Assembly (NCBI GenBank): GCA_029862935.1
Contig: JAOTWK010000159.1
Span: 1 to 7,667 of the forward strand
Origin: Gemmatimonadota bacterium
GTDB taxonomy: Bacteria > Gemmatimonadota > Gemmatimonadetes > Gemmatimonadales > GWC2-71-9
Reading direction: 5' to 3'
Length of the DNA stretch: 7,667 nucleotides
Shown here: positions 5,315 to 7,667 of the stretch, piece by piece
Layout: each line of letters opens with the position of its first letter
Position numbering within the stretch: the stretch's first letter is position 1
Position numbers and translations under genes: made by a program
The notes under the pieces: generated by a model
Seen by the model: the letters and a program-made list of their open reading frames with translations, nothing else
Told to the model about the DNA's origin: nothing
The model's database searches: none

Positions 5315-6384
5315 GGATCCATCCTTTTCCGGAAGCTCACCTTGGTGATTCGTCCGGCTGGCCCAGCCAGCCAACCCGCGGCGGGACCGGCAAACCCAAG
5401 CCCCCAGTAGCCAAGCGTGTCGAGCGGCCACCACCGCGCGCCGTGATCCACCGAGTAGCTCGCGCCACCAGGACCCACCGCCACCAGTATTGGCGGGCGG
5501 GCATCAGGAACGTACGCCACACCGTAGACCGCGCCGGGGAACGTCGGAGCGCCGGCAGAGCGCCACGTGAGGCCCCCGTCGCTGGTGGCGGCCACGCGGG
5601 CCGAGTCCGCCAGTGACTGGCCGATCTCTCCACCCGCAGCCGCACCCTGACGCGCGTCCGCGAATGCCACGGACGTGATCCCGGCCGCCTCACCGGCAAC
5701 GACCGGTGTCTCGGCTGCCGTCCACGTGCGACCGCGATCTCGAGTCTCGAGGATCCGGGCTCGCGAGGCGTTCCCAGTCCCGATCCATCCGTCGCTCGTG
5801 CCGCGGACGATGACACATGTCCCGCTCGCGGCAAAGCTCCCCTCACCCGGGAGAGCGGGAGGGAGGTGTTCGGGCGGCACCCGTTCCCACCGCCTCCCGT
5901 CTTCGGTCCGCATGATGATGAATTGCCCGTCGACCGCGTCGCTGAACGCCACGCCATGCGAGCCATCCCAGAAGTCCAGACAGTCGAAGAACGCCCGGGG
6001 TTCGTCGCTCATGAATTGGAGGGTCCACACTGCGCCGCCGTCCGTGGTTTGGTAGATGCGCGACAGCGCGCCTGAGCCGGCGCTCAGTAAGTAGGCCGTG
6101 TCGGCACTGACCGCGTGCACGTCCCGAAACTGCAGCGAGTCGGCGCCAGGCACGACACCGACCGTCCAACTGGTACCACCGTCGAGGGTACGAGCGTAGG
6201 TCCCAGCGAGCCCGCTCGCCCAGGCGACGCTGGAGGTCACGACACTGACGGCCTGGAGTCGCACCCCGGTGCTCGGGTGTTGGGTTTCCAGAACGACCGA
6301 GAGACCGCTGTGGCTTCTGCACGCGGCAGTTCCCGAAATGATGGCAACCACCGCAACGCCAAGCCTCAGCTGGATGGGGGGCAC
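5311..6384 (-). CDS. Exported, probably lipid-anchored, Asp-box (BNR/YCF48-like) beta-propeller protein
   Basis: A 357-residue protein with an N-terminal export signal: a hydrophobic stretch (about 7-20) ending in GTAAC, with Cys22 as the likely lipidated residue. The mature part holds six Asp-boxes (S/T-x-D-x-G-x-x-W): TLDGGTSW (66-73), TTDGGAVW (113-120), TEDGRRW (160-166), TRDRGRTW (214-221), TSDGGLTW (267-274) and SVDHGARW (311-318). They are spaced 44-54 residues apart, so one beta-propeller is expected. This layout is usual for proteins annotated as YCF48-like or photosystem II stability factor-like in non-photosynthetic bacteria, where it says nothing about photosynthesis. There are no sialidase catalytic features. 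The start is a GTG at 6384 with a full AAGGAGG four bases upstream. The stop overlaps the GPP34 start by four bases. A structural, binding or assembly role in the envelope is inferred. Confidence 0.85.
   Translation of the reverse strand: MPPIQLRLGVAVVAIISGTAACRSHSGLSVVLETQHPSTGVRLQAVSVVTSSVAWASGLAGTYARTLDGGTSWTVGVVPGADSLQFRDVHAVSADTAYLLSAGSGALSRIYQTTDGGAVWTLQFMSDEPRAFFDCLDFWDGSHGVAFSDAVDGQFIIMRTEDGRRWERVPPEHLPPALPGEGSFAASGTCVIVRGTSDGWIGTGNASRARILETRDRGRTWTAAETPVVAGEAAGITSVAFADARQGAAAGGEIGQSLADSARVAATSDGGLTWRSAGAPTFPGAVYGVAYVPDARPPILVAVGPGGASYSVDHGARWWPLDTLGYWGLGFAGPAAGWLAGPAGRITKVSFRKRMDP
5322..5326 (-). promoter_or_regulatory. Ribosome-binding site deciding the GPP34 start
   Basis: AAGGA on the minus strand lies seven bases before the ATG at 5314, within the last codons of the preceding gene. 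It supports this start over the longer frame and suggests re-initiation after the upstream stop. Confidence 0.75.
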
Positions 6385-6388
6385 TGCG

Positions 6389-6395
6389 CCTCCTT
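6389..6395 (-). promoter_or_regulatory. Strong ribosome-binding site for the GTG start of the Asp-box gene
   Basis: AAGGAGG on the minus strand is a complete anti-16S match four bases before the GTG at 6384. The spacing is slightly short, but it firmly supports the non-ATG start. Confidence 0.85.
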
Positions 6396-6595
6396 GTTCG
6401 CTCCAGGGTGTTCTCTCGCTCTAAGGTACGCTCCCACGCCACCGAGGCGGTAACCTTGCGGCCCACTGCGGCTGGACCGTAGTTGTTGAGACTGGAGCCC
6501 CGCACCGGCGAATCAAGCCGAGATCTTGGGCTCAAGTCGTTTAGTAACAACGTGTTGAATCTACTTTGACCCAGGTCGGGTATCGTGCGCCATCA

Positions 6596-6603
6596 AGAGG
6601 TGA
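6596..6603 (+). promoter_or_regulatory. Ribosome-binding site of the BTAD regulator
   Basis: AGAGGTGA lies eight bases before the ATG at 6612 and closely resembles the AGGAGGTGA anti-16S sequence. It supports this start. Confidence 0.75.
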
Positions 6604-6611
6604 ACGCCAAC

Positions 6612-7667
6612 ATGCCGATCCCACTCTACTTCCGCGTGTTCGGACCACCTGCGCTCGTGCATCGTCGGCGCGGTGAGCTCCGGTTTCGCACGAGAAAGCA
6701 ACTCGCGCTGCTTGCCTATCTCGTGCTCGAGGGGCGCAATCGGGCCGTGCCGCGCGAGCAGTTGGTCGATCTCCTGTGGCCAACGGTCTCGCTGGAGCGG
6801 GGGCGACACTCGTTGTCTCAGGGTCTCACGGCCTTGCGGGAGCGCCTCGGGGCGAGCCTGGTAAGCCGGGGCGGGCGCACGGTCAGCCTTCTGGGTGGGC
6901 TTGCCAGCGAGTTGGAGGTCCTCGCTGCCAATGGCGAGATCCTCGAGCCCATCGATCTCGACCGCCCGCTGCTTGGCCTCGAGGATGCCGGCGGACCAGG
7001 GTTCGGGCATTGGGTGGATCGGGCTCGCGTACGCCTCCGACGGGAGGCGCGCGCCACGCTGGCCGGCGAGTTGTTGGCGGCGCGCGCCCGGGGTGACGTG
7101 AACCGGGTGTATGAGCGGGCGGCGCAGCTGTACCGCGTGGATCCGATGAGCGACACGGCCGTGCGTGCCTTGAGCGAGCGCATGCTGTTGGAGGGGGATA
7201 CGGCGGGCACCGTGCATCTGCTCCGTTCGCACGTAGGTCGGTTGAAGGAAGCCGGAATCGAGTCGGATGCCGGGTTGCATCGCTTCCTCACGCTCGTCGA
7301 GCGCGGGCTGGTGCGGGTCCAGCGTATCGACCGCTCGGCACCGAAGGCCTCGCAACTCCGTCAGCCCGAGATCTTCCTCGGGCGCGAGGCGGAGATGAGC
7401 CGGCTGGAGTCCCTCTGGGGACGCGCGCTGGGGCGGAAGCTCACCACGTGTCTCATCGCGGGCCCAGCCGGGATTGGGAAGAGCTCGCTTCTAAAGCGGT
7501 TCTCGACGTCGATGGCGTCCCGGTCGGCTGCCGTCTGGGAGGTAGCCTGCCAGGAAATCGGACGCAACATCCCGTTCGCCTTCGTGTCGGAGCTGTTTCA
7601 TGCGTTGGGTCGGGATCCTGCGGTCGGAGGCACCGATCCCCGCTGGCTCGCCGAGGCGAGCCGTGTG
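6612..7667 (+). CDS. BTAD-domain transcriptional regulator with ATPase domain, N-terminal part
   Basis: The first 352 residues of a larger protein are present; the frame is open through the right edge. Residues 4-95 resemble the winged-helix domain of SARP-type regulators: an opening strand (LYFRVFG), RTRKQLALLAYLVLEGR (27-43), REQLVDLLWP (48-57), then a recognition-like segment ending RERLG (76-80). Residues about 130-235 form an alpha-helical BTAD region, including YRVDPMSDTAVRALSERML (174-192) and VGRLKEAGIESD (208-219). After a short linker, FLGREAEMSRL (255-265) opens an AAA/STAND-type ATPase with an intact Walker A, AGPAGIGKSSLL (283-294; Lys290, Ser291). The rest of the ATPase and any C-terminal sensor repeats are off-window. 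Such proteins usually bind DNA and are controlled by nucleotide-dependent oligomerisation. It is divergent from the Asp-box/GPP34 pair, so regulation of that pair is possible but unproven. Confidence 0.85.
   Translation, partial: MPIPLYFRVFGPPALVHRRRGELRFRTRKQLALLAYLVLEGRNRAVPREQLVDLLWPTVSLERGRHSLSQGLTALRERLGASLVSRGGRTVSLLGGLASELEVLAANGEILEPIDLDRPLLGLEDAGGPGFGHWVDRARVRLRREARATLAGELLAARARGDVNRVYERAAQLYRVDPMSDTAVRALSERMLLEGDTAGTVHLLRSHVGRLKEAGIESDAGLHRFLTLVERGLVRVQRIDRSAPKASQLRQPEIFLGREAEMSRLESLWGRALGRKLTTCLIAGPAGIGKSSLLKRFSTSMASRSAAVWEVACQEIGRNIPFAFVSELFHALGRDPAVGGTDPRWLAEASRV

Larger units (their letters stand above)
6385..6611. promoter_or_regulatory. Divergent intergenic region between the Asp-box gene and the BTAD regulator
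   Basis: These 227 bases hold no gene I can support. They must contain both divergent promoters, but no convincing -35/-10 pair was found on either strand. TTGAAT (6555-6560) and TATCGT (6581-6586) on the plus strand are 20 bases apart, which is too far for a standard promoter. An imperfect palindrome, CAACGTGTTG (6548-6557), lies about 55 bases before the regulator start and could be an operator. Confidence 0.45.

Noticed and set aside
5311..6384. Evidence for photosynthesis from the YCF48-like protein
   Set aside because: Asp-box proteins of this type are widespread in non-photosynthetic bacteria, and no photosynthesis gene is in the window.
6561..7355. 264-codon open frame on the minus strand opposite the BTAD regulator
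   Set aside because: It has no recognisable domains and covers the intergenic promoter region. The plus strand encodes the regulator continuously from a ribosome-binding site to the window edge.

Overview
The window is compact, GC-rich bacterial DNA of ordinary chromosomal character. It holds eight complete genes and two genes cut by the window edges. The gene mix suggests Gemmatimonadota or a related phylum: a BTAD-type regulator fused to an ATPase, a YCF48-like Asp-box lipoprotein, a LeuT-type transporter, a stand-alone GT51 enzyme and frequent GTG/TTG starts. This placement is inference from content and style, since no rRNA or marker gene is present. I see no mobile elements, CRISPR arrays, tRNA or rRNA genes.

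Layout, left to right. (1) At 2-259 (+) lies the C-terminal end of an N-formylglutamate amidohydrolase-like protein. (2) From 4074 down to 282 (-) runs a tightly packed four-gene operon: a LeuT-like neurotransmitter:sodium symporter (NSS), a 38-residue one-helix MetS-like accessory protein that starts in an ATGA overlap with the NSS stop, a dicarboxylate/amino acid:cation symporter (DAACS), and the peptidoglycan glycosyltransferase MtgA. (3) At 4241-4591 (+) is a small VOC-family protein, divergent from the operon across a 166-base intergenic region with plausible promoters in both directions. (4) From 6384 down to 4622 (-) is a two-gene unit: an exported, probably lipid-anchored protein with six Asp-box (BNR) repeats, joined by another ATGA overlap to a bacterial GOLPH3/GPP34-family protein. 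(5) From 6612 to the right edge (+), divergent from that pair, is the N-terminal part of a large regulator: a winged-helix-like region, a BTAD region, then an ATPase with an intact Walker A motif.

The NSS gene, its small partner and the DAACS gene form a sodium-coupled amino acid uptake module. Placing mtgA one base after the DAACS gene ties uptake to cell-wall synthesis at the level of transcription, although no mechanistic link is visible. The GPP34 and Asp-box pair has no known shared role, but their overlapping stop and start imply co-expression. The regulator beside it is a candidate controller. Gene starts were set from ribosome-binding sites, gene overlaps and family alignment, and several are well downstream of the longest possible ORF start. 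Comparisons with GltPh, LeuT, human EAAT1 and human GOLPH3 are from memory of those proteins.
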